From a virus: a DNA stretch of 64,000 bases. The DNA lies in the IMG/VR virus record IMGVR_UViG_3300042879_004946, positions 44,458-108,457 of that record; one strand, written 5' to 3'. Positions 34,119 to 40,955 of the stretch are shown piece by piece. The position numbers and the translations under genes were made by a program. Under the pieces are notes generated by a model. That model saw only the letters and a program-made list of their open reading frames with translations, was not told the origin of the DNA and searched no databases. Position 1 is the stretch's first letter; every line of letters starts with the position of its first letter.

Positions 34119-35672
34119 TTATTTTTTGTAACCGTATTCCCAAAGTTTTTTCATGTTTTGTAACTCTGGATGTACAAAAACTGTTTGTTCACTAATTTGA
34201 ACTGATCCACTAGAAGCAGTTTTATTAAGTTTTTCCTCAACAGATTCTTTAATTGTAGGTTTTGAATTAGTAAATTCTTTAACAAGTTGTTTATAGATTG
34301 ATTGAGATTCTTTTAAAGATTTTGCCTCATCTAATCTTTTTAAAATTTCTTGTTTTTCCTCTTTTGTTGTACTTTGTTCAGTAAATAATCTAACTGCGTA
34401 AGTAAGATTGCTGTTGAAAACTGCTACTTCTTGAAGTTTATTTCTGAATTGTTTTAATGCGTCAACCATTTTTTCTTGGTTAGCTTTTAATTCTTCATTT
34501 TCACTTCTAAGAGTTGAAACAGATTCACTTAGATTTGTGTTTTCGTTGATGAGTTTGGAGATTTGTGGATTTTTAGATTCACCCATATAAGTTGAATTAC
34601 CCATTCTTGCTATTGCGTTAGGGTTGGTTCTATTACCTACACGATATCTACCTTTTGTAGATTTTGTTCTACTTGCGTAATCTTCATCACTATGCCTCAT
34701 GTAAGAAGACATTTCATCTTCGTTACCTTTTTTACGAGCCGCTATAACATCACCCATAGTAACTTTATTTTTGTCCCCATACATAGAGGCAAGTTCTTGG
34801 TTTGTATTATATTTTTTACGTTTCATATACATTGGCATTGACATTTTACGTTCATTAGAATTCATATCCATATAGTCTTCATCCATATAGTCTTCATCCA
34901 TATAGTCTTCATCCATATAGTCTTCATCCATATAGTCTTCATCCATATAGTCTTCATCCATATAGTCTTCATCCATATAGTCTTCATCCATATAGTCTTC
35001 ATCAACTACAATTTCATATATAACTTGATTGGATTCACTTAAACCTTCTTCCATAGATGACATTTCAACATCACCTACTTCACCGGTTCTAGTATTAAGT
35101 TCAATTCTATACTCAGATCCTGACTTATTATCTTTCAAGGTAACCATACCATTATCGTTAACAACTTCGATTTCATCTTCTGGTCCCATTTTTTTGAAAA
35201 CAGAGATTACATCAGCGTCGGAACTATCTGTAAGGTCGACAGTATCCATTGGTTCCATCATTCCTACATCTTCGGTTTCGTCACCTAAATCAAGGTCCAT
35301 ATCCATATCTTCCATATCTTCATCTTCTTCAGATTCCATGTCTTCCATATCAAGATCCATGTCCATGTCCTCGTCATCACCTTCTTCTGCGCCCATGTCT
35401 AAATCCAAATCCATTTCTTCTTCACCTTCTTCGGTATCCAAATCCATTTCTTCTTCATTGTCATCGTCAGAATCAAGTTCTAAGTCAATTTCCTCCTCTT
35501 CATCTTCCTTCAAACCCTTTTTTGAACCTGTAAGAGATTCCTTTACCATTTCTTCAATTTCTGAACTCATAGTGTGAGCCAGTATTTCTTTTGCGTTTGA
35601 TTTGAAAGCGGCGTCGATTTTTTCTGCCTCTAGAAGAGCTTCTTCAATAATTGATTTTTTTTCGTTTGCCAT
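34119..35672 (-). CDS. Prohead scaffold/core protein, T4 gp22-like
   Basis: A 517-residue, very acidic protein. Residues ~55-140 are Asp/Glu/Met-rich low complexity, and YMDED repeats nine times at ~res 223-270. A C-terminal coiled coil follows (SVSTLRSENEELKANQEKMVDAL). It lies directly before the capsid gene, as gp22 does in T4. Scaffold proteins fill the prohead and are destroyed by the prohead protease. The end (FVHPELQNMKKLWEYGYKK) may be the capsid-binding tail. Confidence 0.75.
   Translation of the reverse strand: MANEKKSIIEEALLEAEKIDAAFKSNAKEILAHTMSSEIEEMVKESLTGSKKGLKEDEEEEIDLELDSDDDNEEEMDLDTEEGEEEMDLDLDMGAEEGDDEDMDMDLDMEDMESEEDEDMEDMDMDLDLGDETEDVGMMEPMDTVDLTDSSDADVISVFKKMGPEDEIEVVNDNGMVTLKDNKSGSEYRIELNTRTGEVGDVEMSSMEEGLSESNQVIYEIVVDEDYMDEDYMDEDYMDEDYMDEDYMDEDYMDEDYMDEDYMDEDYMDMNSNERKMSMPMYMKRKKYNTNQELASMYGDKNKVTMGDVIAARKKGNEDEMSSYMRHSDEDYASRTKSTKGRYRVGNRTNPNAIARMGNSTYMGESKNPQISKLINENTNLSESVSTLRSENEELKANQEKMVDALKQFRNKLQEVAVFNSNLTYAVRLFTEQSTTKEEKQEILKRLDEAKSLKESQSIYKQLVKEFTNSKPTIKESVEEKLNKTASSGSVQISEQTVFVHPELQNMKKLWEYGYKK
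34866..35003 (-). repeat. 15-bp tandem repeat inside the scaffold gene, ~9 copies
   Basis: ATCCATATAGTCTTC repeats about nine times without change and encodes Y-M-D-E-D on the minus strand. Identical codons in every copy suggest recent expansion by slippage. Confidence 0.95.
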
Positions 35673-35705
35673 TTCAATTTTTTTTATTATTGTAATTAAT
35701 TATTT

Positions 35706-35724
35706 CTGGCACAAAAAGTGCCAG
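35706..35724 (-). promoter_or_regulatory. Hairpin in the scaffold gene leader
   Basis: CTGGCAC-AAAAA-GTGCCAG is a perfect 7-bp stem lying 34 bases before the scaffold start. There is no T-run next to it. It may be an mRNA structure or operator; it stands out as GC-richer than the flanks. Confidence 0.45.
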
Positions 35725-35803
35725 ATTTACAAATAAATAGTCTCAAAAAATGAAAAAAATTAATAAGTCAATATTTTTTTAATTTTTTTTTAAAAAAATA
35801 TTG

Positions 35804-35813
35804 TATATTTATT
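35804..35813 (+). promoter_or_regulatory. Candidate late promoter (TATATTTATT)
   Basis: A TATATTTATT motif lies 4 bases before the ATG at 35818, a weaker match to the late motif. Confidence 0.4.
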
Positions 35814-35817
35814 AATA

Positions 35818-36294
35818 ATGAAAGCAATAATTAAAAAAATACTTAGAGAATACGTTGAAAATAATCTTAGAAATGATGATTTTATGCGAAAAATTGATTA
35901 TGCACAAAAAAAAGCAATAATCGATTCCGAATATCCAACAGAGACAAAAGAAATTAAAAAAATAGAAAAAGATATAAAAAATAAAGTAGAAAGGGCCTAC
36001 AAAGATGTAACGGGTGAAGAACCTGAGAGTGTGGATAACATTGTTGTTAAAGTTGATGATACAATGCCACCAGAAAAAATTGGTTCATTTAAACATCCTA
36101 AAAACAAAAAAGACATCGGATTGATGAAAATTCATCCCGATGCCTTAAATGACAAAAACTATGTTAAAGATATTTTAAAACATGAGTTGATACATGCGGC
36201 TCATGGTTTGGAAGATACCACGGCAAGAAACCATGGGGGTGTTTTTCAAAAAGTTGCAGATAAAGTTGGATTGCCCAAAAAATATCGTCACTAG
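35818..36294 (+). CDS. Leader-bearing SprT-like zinc metalloprotease
   Basis: A 158-residue protein starting MKAIIKKILRE|YVENN, a leader of the capsid-targeting type. LKHELIHAAHG (~res 120-130) is the H-E-x2-H zinc motif, and NHGGVFQKVADKVG gives the third His as in SprT/WSS1-like proteases. If packaged and injected, it could act on host proteins at infection. It is an isolated plus-strand gene within the minus-strand head block. Confidence 0.7.
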   Translation: MKAIIKKILREYVENNLRNDDFMRKIDYAQKKAIIDSEYPTETKEIKKIEKDIKNKVERAYKDVTGEEPESVDNIVVKVDDTMPPEKIGSFKHPKNKKDIGLMKIHPDALNDKNYVKDILKHELIHAAHGLEDTTARNHGGVFQKVADKVGLPKKYRH

Positions 36295-36297
36295 ATT

Positions 36298-36531
36298 TTA
36301 TTTCACATCAGTTACTTCAATAACATCTTCAATTGGACTTTTACTGGTACTAACAATTTCATAATCCATAACTGAATCTTTCAAGTAAGTTCTTGCACGT
36401 GCTTCAGCCTCAGTACAAGACATTGCATCTACCAAATATTGGGTTTTAATTTTTTTAGGTTTACCATTATTTTCATTAATGGTTTCGAATTCTACTTTTA
36501 CTAAGTAGTACTTTGTTGTCATTTCATTCAT
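36298..36531 (-). CDS. DUF4494-like protein
   Basis: A 77-residue protein. YYLVKVEFE, TQYLVDAMSCTEAEARARTYL and the strand-rich ends match DUF4494, a small family seen mostly in Bacteroidota and their phages. This supports a Bacteroidota host. Function is unknown. It converges on the SprT-like gene with a 3-base gap. Confidence 0.7.
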   Translation of the reverse strand: MNEMTTKYYLVKVEFETINENNGKPKKIKTQYLVDAMSCTEAEARARTYLKDSVMDYEIVSTSKSPIEDVIEVTDVK

Positions 36532-36604
36532 AACTATATTTTTTTTATAAAATAATAATAAAAAAAATAAGTAAATATGTCAACCAATTTGATTTTTTTT
36601 TATG

Positions 36605-36769
36605 TTGTCAACACCTTTCGTTTATGGGTCATCTCCAGCGCACAAGGCCAGGGGGCTCATCGCCCCTTGCTGTAAACACCTTTCGTTTATGGGTCATTTC
36701 CAGCGGTAAATTATGCCAGACTTATTGGTGTAAGCTGACAATACCTTTCGTTTATGGGTCATTTCCAGC
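36605..36769 (-). CRISPR. CRISPR-like cluster: three 35-bp repeats, two 30-bp spacers
   Basis: Copies lie at 36605-36639, 36670-36704 and 36735-36769, a strict 65-base period. On the minus strand each starts GCTGGA(A/G)ATGACC, holds CATAAACGAAAGGT and ends near TTGACAG. Spacers at 36640-36669 (very GC-rich) and 36705-36734 are unrelated. The repeat matches that of 28014-28114. The gene 36694-37080 reads through copy three and ends in copy two. The 35/30 geometry resembles Bacteroidota type II-C or VI-B arrays, but no cas gene is visible. Confidence 0.45.
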
Positions 36770-37080
36770 ATACGCATACATAAGTCTTTGATTTCTTGTT
36801 CATTAAGACCAAATTCTTGACGTAATTTTAACCAAATTTGACGATAATCAACTAATAAATAAGGTTTTTTTTTATCTCTATCCACACTATCCGCCATTAA
36901 AGTAACCCCACTTTTATCCTTATATAACATCAAACCTGGATAATTTTTTGAAGGAACCACCTTTAAGTTTGACATGATTTCATACAAAAATTCTTCAGCG
37001 GGGGAAAATTCTTTAATTTCCCCCACCCAATCAAAATCATCAAATTCTTCTCTCAATATTTTTCTTATAAGATTTTTCAT
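36694..37080 (-). CDS. Leader-bearing protein, paralogue of 27691-28068
   Basis: A 128-residue protein starting MKNLIRKILRE|EFDDFDW. It shares FSPAEEFLYEIMSNLK, the VDRDKKKPYLLVDY region and MLEMTHKRKVL with its paralogue. The last ~25 residues are encoded by a 35-bp repeat, its spacer, and the start of the next repeat, where TGA ends the frame. The two paralogues differ in the tail according to the spacer they run into. It follows the 37084-37623 gene with a 3-base gap. Confidence 0.65.
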   Translation of the reverse strand: MKNLIRKILREEFDDFDWVGEIKEFSPAEEFLYEIMSNLKVVPSKNYPGLMLYKDKSGVTLMADSVDRDKKKPYLLVDYRQIWLKLRQEFGLNEQEIKDLCMRMLEMTHKRKVLSAYTNKSGIIYRWK

Positions 37081-37083
37081 ATT

Positions 37084-37623
37084 TTACATATAAGATTTTA
37101 TTTTATCAGAACCATAAATTTTTATTAATTTTTTAATAACTGACGCAGGATTTTTTCTCATATATTCAAGAGCTTGTGGTGGAATGTCTTCACCATATGG
37201 GCCAAAAATTGTTTTTAATTCCGATTCCCTTTGATAAGGTTCAAAACTAGATTTACGATATTTAGTTTCTTTTCTTTCTAGTTCTTTTTTTGGTGTTGCC
37301 TCATTTAATATTTTAACTACCAAGTTTTCAATATCGTTTTCGTTAAGTCTAATTATTTTACTCATTTTATTTTCTTTTAGGTTTTCCATTTTATCTTTTA
37401 AAAGTTTGATACGATTTTGTAATAACATTCTTGTACCATAAGTTGATTTACCACCTGGTGTGGCGTTACCAATCACTTTAATTTGATTTTCTATTTTAGA
37501 AATAGCTTTTTGTAAATCTTCTTTAGTTTTTAAACTTTCAACATAACCATGACTAAAGTCACTTGGTTGTATCCTACTTTTATCACCTATACGTGATGCT
37601 CTAGCCTCGTTAAGTTTTTTCAT
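37084..37623 (-). CDS. Prohead-associated protein with internal leader motif
   Basis: A 179-residue protein whose start overlaps the protease stop by 4 bases (ATGA). It begins MKKLNEARASRIGDK. A second leader-like block, MSKIIRLNENDIENLVVKI with LNE|A, lies at ~res 87-109 and is close to the start of 28186-28605. The internal ATG could be a second start giving a ~93-residue leader-bearing protein. The C-terminal part (PQALEYMRKNPASVIKKLIK) is helical. Function is unknown. Confidence 0.55.
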   Translation of the reverse strand: MKKLNEARASRIGDKSRIQPSDFSHGYVESLKTKEDLQKAISKIENQIKVIGNATPGGKSTYGTRMLLQNRIKLLKDKMENLKENKMSKIIRLNENDIENLVVKILNEATPKKELERKETKYRKSSFEPYQRESELKTIFGPYGEDIPPQALEYMRKNPASVIKKLIKIYGSDKIKSYM

Positions 37624-38411
37624 TTTAAAAATTTATTTAAACTGTCAATTATTTTTTGACTTCTATTATTTGTAATGTCTGTAAAAGATACTGTCGTAGG
37701 TTTAATATCTTCCATTAAATTCCATTGGCAAGTATAACCGTTACAACCTTTTAATTGTGATTCAGTAAAAGTTTTTAAATCACCAGAATCGGTTGAAATC
37801 CAAGACCCTGGGGTTGATGGTGAGGTTACAATATCCCAACAGATTAATTCAAAATCATCTTGAACAACGTTTTTACCATCTTCTTGTTTTAAAGAACCAA
37901 CACCGCGAGAAGAGATACCAACAGTCCAACCTTTTCTAACCATATTTACTACTTTATCACCAACAGAACTAATAATACCAAGTTTATGATAACCTGGAGT
38001 GGTGTCAATTTCCATCTCACCCATCAAAGTCCTACCATCCCACCAAGTTTTTGTGATTCTATGTGAAACACGGTCAGCATCGATAACGGAGGCTTCCGGG
38101 TGATTTAATTCACCTAAAGAAGTTCCCATTTTAATATATTCTTGATATCTAATATTTTCTCTTTCTAAAATTTCTTTGGGGTAAATTCTACCGTTTTTGT
38201 TTTCCACGCCCCATTTTTGAAGTACGGCATACATGGTGATCACCTCTGGTAATGAACCGTCTTTACCGATATTAGTACCCGATTTAAATTCTCTAATTAA
38301 ATTTTTATTACTAATTCCTTTATACGATAAATCAAGTGAAGCATAACCTGCATCATATTCTACAAGTATACCTCTCCCTAATTCTCCTGGTTTTATTATT
38401 TTCATAAGCAT
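37620..38411 (-). CDS. Prohead core serine protease, T4 gp21-like
   Basis: A 263-residue protein. GELNHPEASVIDADRVSHRI has the conserved N-H-P and S-H segments, and GWTVGISSRGVGS is the G-x-S-S-R-G-x-G-S active-site block of the T4 gp21 family. His and Ser of these blocks are the likely catalytic pair. The protease degrades scaffold and cuts capsid and internal proteins after (L/I)-x-E. It is the enzyme expected to process the leaders described here. It is translationally coupled to the next gene. Confidence 0.85.
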   Translation of the reverse strand: MLMKIIKPGELGRGILVEYDAGYASLDLSYKGISNKNLIREFKSGTNIGKDGSLPEVITMYAVLQKWGVENKNGRIYPKEILERENIRYQEYIKMGTSLGELNHPEASVIDADRVSHRITKTWWDGRTLMGEMEIDTTPGYHKLGIISSVGDKVVNMVRKGWTVGISSRGVGSLKQEDGKNVVQDDFELICWDIVTSPSTPGSWISTDSGDLKTFTESQLKGCNGYTCQWNLMEDIKPTTVSFTDITNNRSQKIIDSLNKFLK

Positions 38412-38419
38412 ATTTTTTT

Positions 38420-38429
38420 AATAAATATA
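38420..38429 (-). promoter_or_regulatory. Candidate late promoter (TATATTTATT)
   Basis: A late-type motif lies 8 bases before the protease start, after the terminator at 38440-38476. Confidence 0.4.
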
Positions 38430-38439
38430 CCATAATAAT

Positions 38440-38476
38440 AAAAAATAAAACCCCTGAGATATTTCAGGGGTTTTAT
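38440..38476 (-). terminator. Rho-independent terminator
   Basis: On the minus strand CCCCTGA-AATATC-TCAGGGG is followed by TTTTATTTTTT. It follows the gene ending at 38477 and precedes the protease gene. Confidence 0.85.
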
Positions 38477-38908
38477 TTAACTTTTTCTTTTATAAAATTT
38501 AAAATCCTCGTCTTTTTCAAAGACATTATTTATAATTTCCTCTGATATCTTGTTTAATTTTGGTAATAATTTATCAGAATTTATTGGAAGTGGTTCTTTT
38601 TGAAATAATGTCATTTCAACCGACATGTAACTTCTTTTTTTGTGACTAATACCGGAAGATGCCATATTAAAATCAATAATTATTTTAGGATAAAAATGAT
38701 TACTATCCAAAGTCTCGTATAAAAATTTTTTAACTTTTTTAGATTTTTGTTTTATTATAACTTCAAAATTATCTTCATTTTTATTTTTTAATTGACCCCA
38801 AGCAGATATTTGAATATAAATTGATTCTGGGTTCTTATTGTCGACGGTTCCTGATATAACATTGTATTCATACGGTAAGTTAAGTTTAATTTCTTTGCCT
38901 TTTTTCAT
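38477..38908 (-). CDS. Hypothetical protein in the head block
   Basis: A 143-residue Lys-rich protein with strand-helix mix (YIQISAWGQLKNKNEDNFEV, KIIIDFNMASSGISHKKRSY). No family is recognised. It lies 11 bases after the glutamine synthetase gene and is closed by a terminator, so the two may be one unit. Confidence 0.5.
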   Translation of the reverse strand: MKKGKEIKLNLPYEYNVISGTVDNKNPESIYIQISAWGQLKNKNEDNFEVIIKQKSKKVKKFLYETLDSNHFYPKIIIDFNMASSGISHKKRSYMSVEMTLFQKEPLPINSDKLLPKLNKISEEIINNVFEKDEDFKFYKRKS

Positions 38909-38919
38909 TCATTAAATTA

Positions 38920-40059
38920 TTATTCTATAGTTATGCTAACTTTATCAAAAACAGTTTCTATCATTAAGTTAGAAACTTTATAAGGATCACAATTAGCGGC
39001 TGGTCTTCTATCTTCAAAATAACCTTTTTCGTTTGTGTATGTGTGAACTGGAATACGAATGCTTGAACTTCTGTCGGAATTTCCAAAACTAAAAGAGTCC
39101 ATACTAGAGGTTTCGTGTTTGCCAGTTAAACGTTTATCATTAAATTCGCCATAACCTTCAATATGCTCTAAATGTCTTTCTTTTAACTTTTTACAGGCTT
39201 CTAAAATCTTTTTAAGACCACCTTTTTCTCGCATTTCTTTGGTGGAAAAATTAACATGACAACCGCTGCCATTCCAATCACCGTTAACTGGTTTTGGGTG
39301 ATAAGAAATTCCATAACCCCTTTTTTCTGCAACTCTTTCTAAAATATAACGAGAAACCCAGAGTTGATCAGAACCATTAAGTGCAGTCACTGGGCCTATT
39401 TGATATTCCCATTGGCCAATGAGAACTTCAGCATTAATACCACCAATACTTAAACCGATTTCTGCACATTTTTGAAGGTGTTCCTCAACTATCTCGCGAC
39501 CAACAACATTAAGGCCACCAACACCACAATAATAATCACCTTGTGGTCTTGGGTTGCCGTCTTGTGTTGTTTGAAAACCAAGCGGGATACCACCGCCGTA
39601 TTTAAATTTATTTAAAGGATTTACTGCATGTGTGATAACATACTCTTGTTCCCATCCAAACCAAGGAACTTCAGAATGGTTTGCATCAAATTCTTTAAAT
39701 TTAAGATCTGACAATAATTCACGTAATTTAAACCTGGTATTTGTTTTGTGCGGTGTAACACCATCTGGGTTAAATACCTCACAAAAAACTAATTTGTGTT
39801 TTTTACCCCTAAAAGGGTCTTCAACAACATAAACAGGTTTTAAAACGCAGTCAGTACCTTGGAATTCATATTCTTTGGTAGCTGCCTGTTTAGTAGAACT
39901 GCCGTCAAAACTCCAAAGTGGGTACGACTCTGGATAACCTTGTTTTGGATTACCTTTTGACTCCAACGTCTCAATGTCTTCGACAACTTTTGTTTTACTT
40001 CTTAAATTTTGTGGGTTATTCCCATCCAACCAAATGTACTCTAAAAAAACTTTACTCAT
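38920..40059 (-). CDS. Glutamine synthetase, GSII (eukaryotic) type
   Basis: A 379-residue enzyme joining glutamate and ammonia to glutamine with ATP. GSII marks are clear: EYIWLDGN at the start, LWSFDGSST, PWFGWEQEYV, WEYQIGP, VNGDWNGSGCHVNFSTK (ATP/glutamate site), RLTGKHETSSMDSFSFGNSD and SSSIRIP (ammonia/glutamate site). It is nearly full length (~350-370 is usual). It lies between the terminator at 40140-40163 and the 38477-38908 gene, amid head genes. A cellular GSII transfer is likely; activity in the phage is inferred. Confidence 0.93.
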   Translation of the reverse strand: MSKVFLEYIWLDGNNPQNLRSKTKVVEDIETLESKGNPKQGYPESYPLWSFDGSSTKQAATKEYEFQGTDCVLKPVYVVEDPFRGKKHKLVFCEVFNPDGVTPHKTNTRFKLRELLSDLKFKEFDANHSEVPWFGWEQEYVITHAVNPLNKFKYGGGIPLGFQTTQDGNPRPQGDYYCGVGGLNVVGREIVEEHLQKCAEIGLSIGGINAEVLIGQWEYQIGPVTALNGSDQLWVSRYILERVAEKRGYGISYHPKPVNGDWNGSGCHVNFSTKEMREKGGLKKILEACKKLKERHLEHIEGYGEFNDKRLTGKHETSSMDSFSFGNSDRSSSIRIPVHTYTNEKGYFEDRRPAANCDPYKVSNLMIETVFDKVSITIE

Positions 40060-40139
40060 ATATTTTTTTTAATATTTAAATTTTTGTTATATAAAACAAT
40101 GGTAATGAAAAATTTTATATTTGAAAACCGCTATAAACA

Positions 40140-40163
40140 AAAAAACCCCACAAATAGGGGTTC
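40140..40163 (-). terminator. Rho-independent terminator
   Basis: On the minus strand AACCCC-TATTTGT-GGGGTT is followed by TTTTT. It ends the gene at 40168-40929 and isolates the glutamine synthetase. Confidence 0.85.
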
Positions 40164-40167
40164 TTTT

Positions 40168-40929
40168 TTAAAGACTATTTTTCAAGTCATAAATTTTTAA
40201 AATATCTTCTTTAAAAGTTTCTAAATTGAATTTTGTGTTATATAAAACATCTTTAACTTCCAGTAATCTAACTTTTACCTCAAGATTATTGTTGTGTTCT
40301 TTTATAGATTTACTTAACAAATCAATAGTTTCTTGTTTTATTTCTTCTAGTGTAATTTCTTTTTCTTTACTTTTTTCGGATAGAATTGCCTTTACAATTT
40401 TCTTTTCTTCTTCAGAAATATTTGAATATTTATCATTGTATTTTTTAGTTACAATTTCTAAAAACCTATCAACATCAACATTATTTTTTTCTTTTTTAAC
40501 CTCTTCAATTTTTTTAGGTGTTACTAGCCAATTTTTAACAATCTCAAAAGATTCTGTTAAAGTTTTAATTGTATTAACGTTTTTCTCTAAAGTAATTAAA
40601 TTGTTTAAAGCTACATGTAAATTTTTAGTTTCCACCAACTTTCTTTTACCCAATGTTTTTTGTAAATTATTATTTTCTTTAATAATAATTTCTTTTTTAA
40701 ATTTATCAAAAAGGGAAATGTTTTCTTTAAGGTATTCAACTGCACTAACTTCAGAAGAGAAGTAACCGTTTTCAATATTTTTATAAACAACAAATTGTGT
40801 TTTTAAAATTTCACTCTCTGAAAGTAATTTAATAAACTTTTTATAAGTTAATTTTTCTTTTTTAGATTCATTGATATAGGAATCAATCAAAATTTTTGCG
40901 TATGTATCTTTTATTGTACCAAAATTCAT
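40168..40929 (-). CDS. Leader-bearing helical protein, possible prohead core part
   Basis: A 253-residue, Lys/Glu-rich, almost fully helical protein. The start MNFGTIKDTYAKILIDSYINE|S has an I-N-E site after a short leader, like internal head proteins. It lies between the portal and the scaffold/protease genes, where T4 has core genes 67 and 68. A late promoter motif is at 40946-40955. A core role is inference. Confidence 0.5.
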   Translation of the reverse strand: MNFGTIKDTYAKILIDSYINESKKEKLTYKKFIKLLSESEILKTQFVVYKNIENGYFSSEVSAVEYLKENISLFDKFKKEIIIKENNNLQKTLGKRKLVETKNLHVALNNLITLEKNVNTIKTLTESFEIVKNWLVTPKKIEEVKKEKNNVDVDRFLEIVTKKYNDKYSNISEEEKKIVKAILSEKSKEKEITLEEIKQETIDLLSKSIKEHNNNLEVKVRLLEVKDVLYNTKFNLETFKEDILKIYDLKNSL

Positions 40930-40945
40930 AATTATATTTTTAATA

Positions 40946-40955
40946 TATAAATATT
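40946..40955 (-). promoter_or_regulatory. Candidate late promoter (AATATTTATA)
   Basis: AATATTTATA on the minus strand lies 16 bases before the start at 40929 and overlaps the gap after the portal gene stop. Confidence 0.5.

Noticed and set aside
34866-35003. CRISPR array
   Set aside because: The 15-bp units are contiguous, in frame and encode YMDED; there are no spacers.
35029-35577. Plus-strand Ser-rich ORF opposite the scaffold gene
   Set aside because: It is the complement of acidic codons and has no start context of its own.
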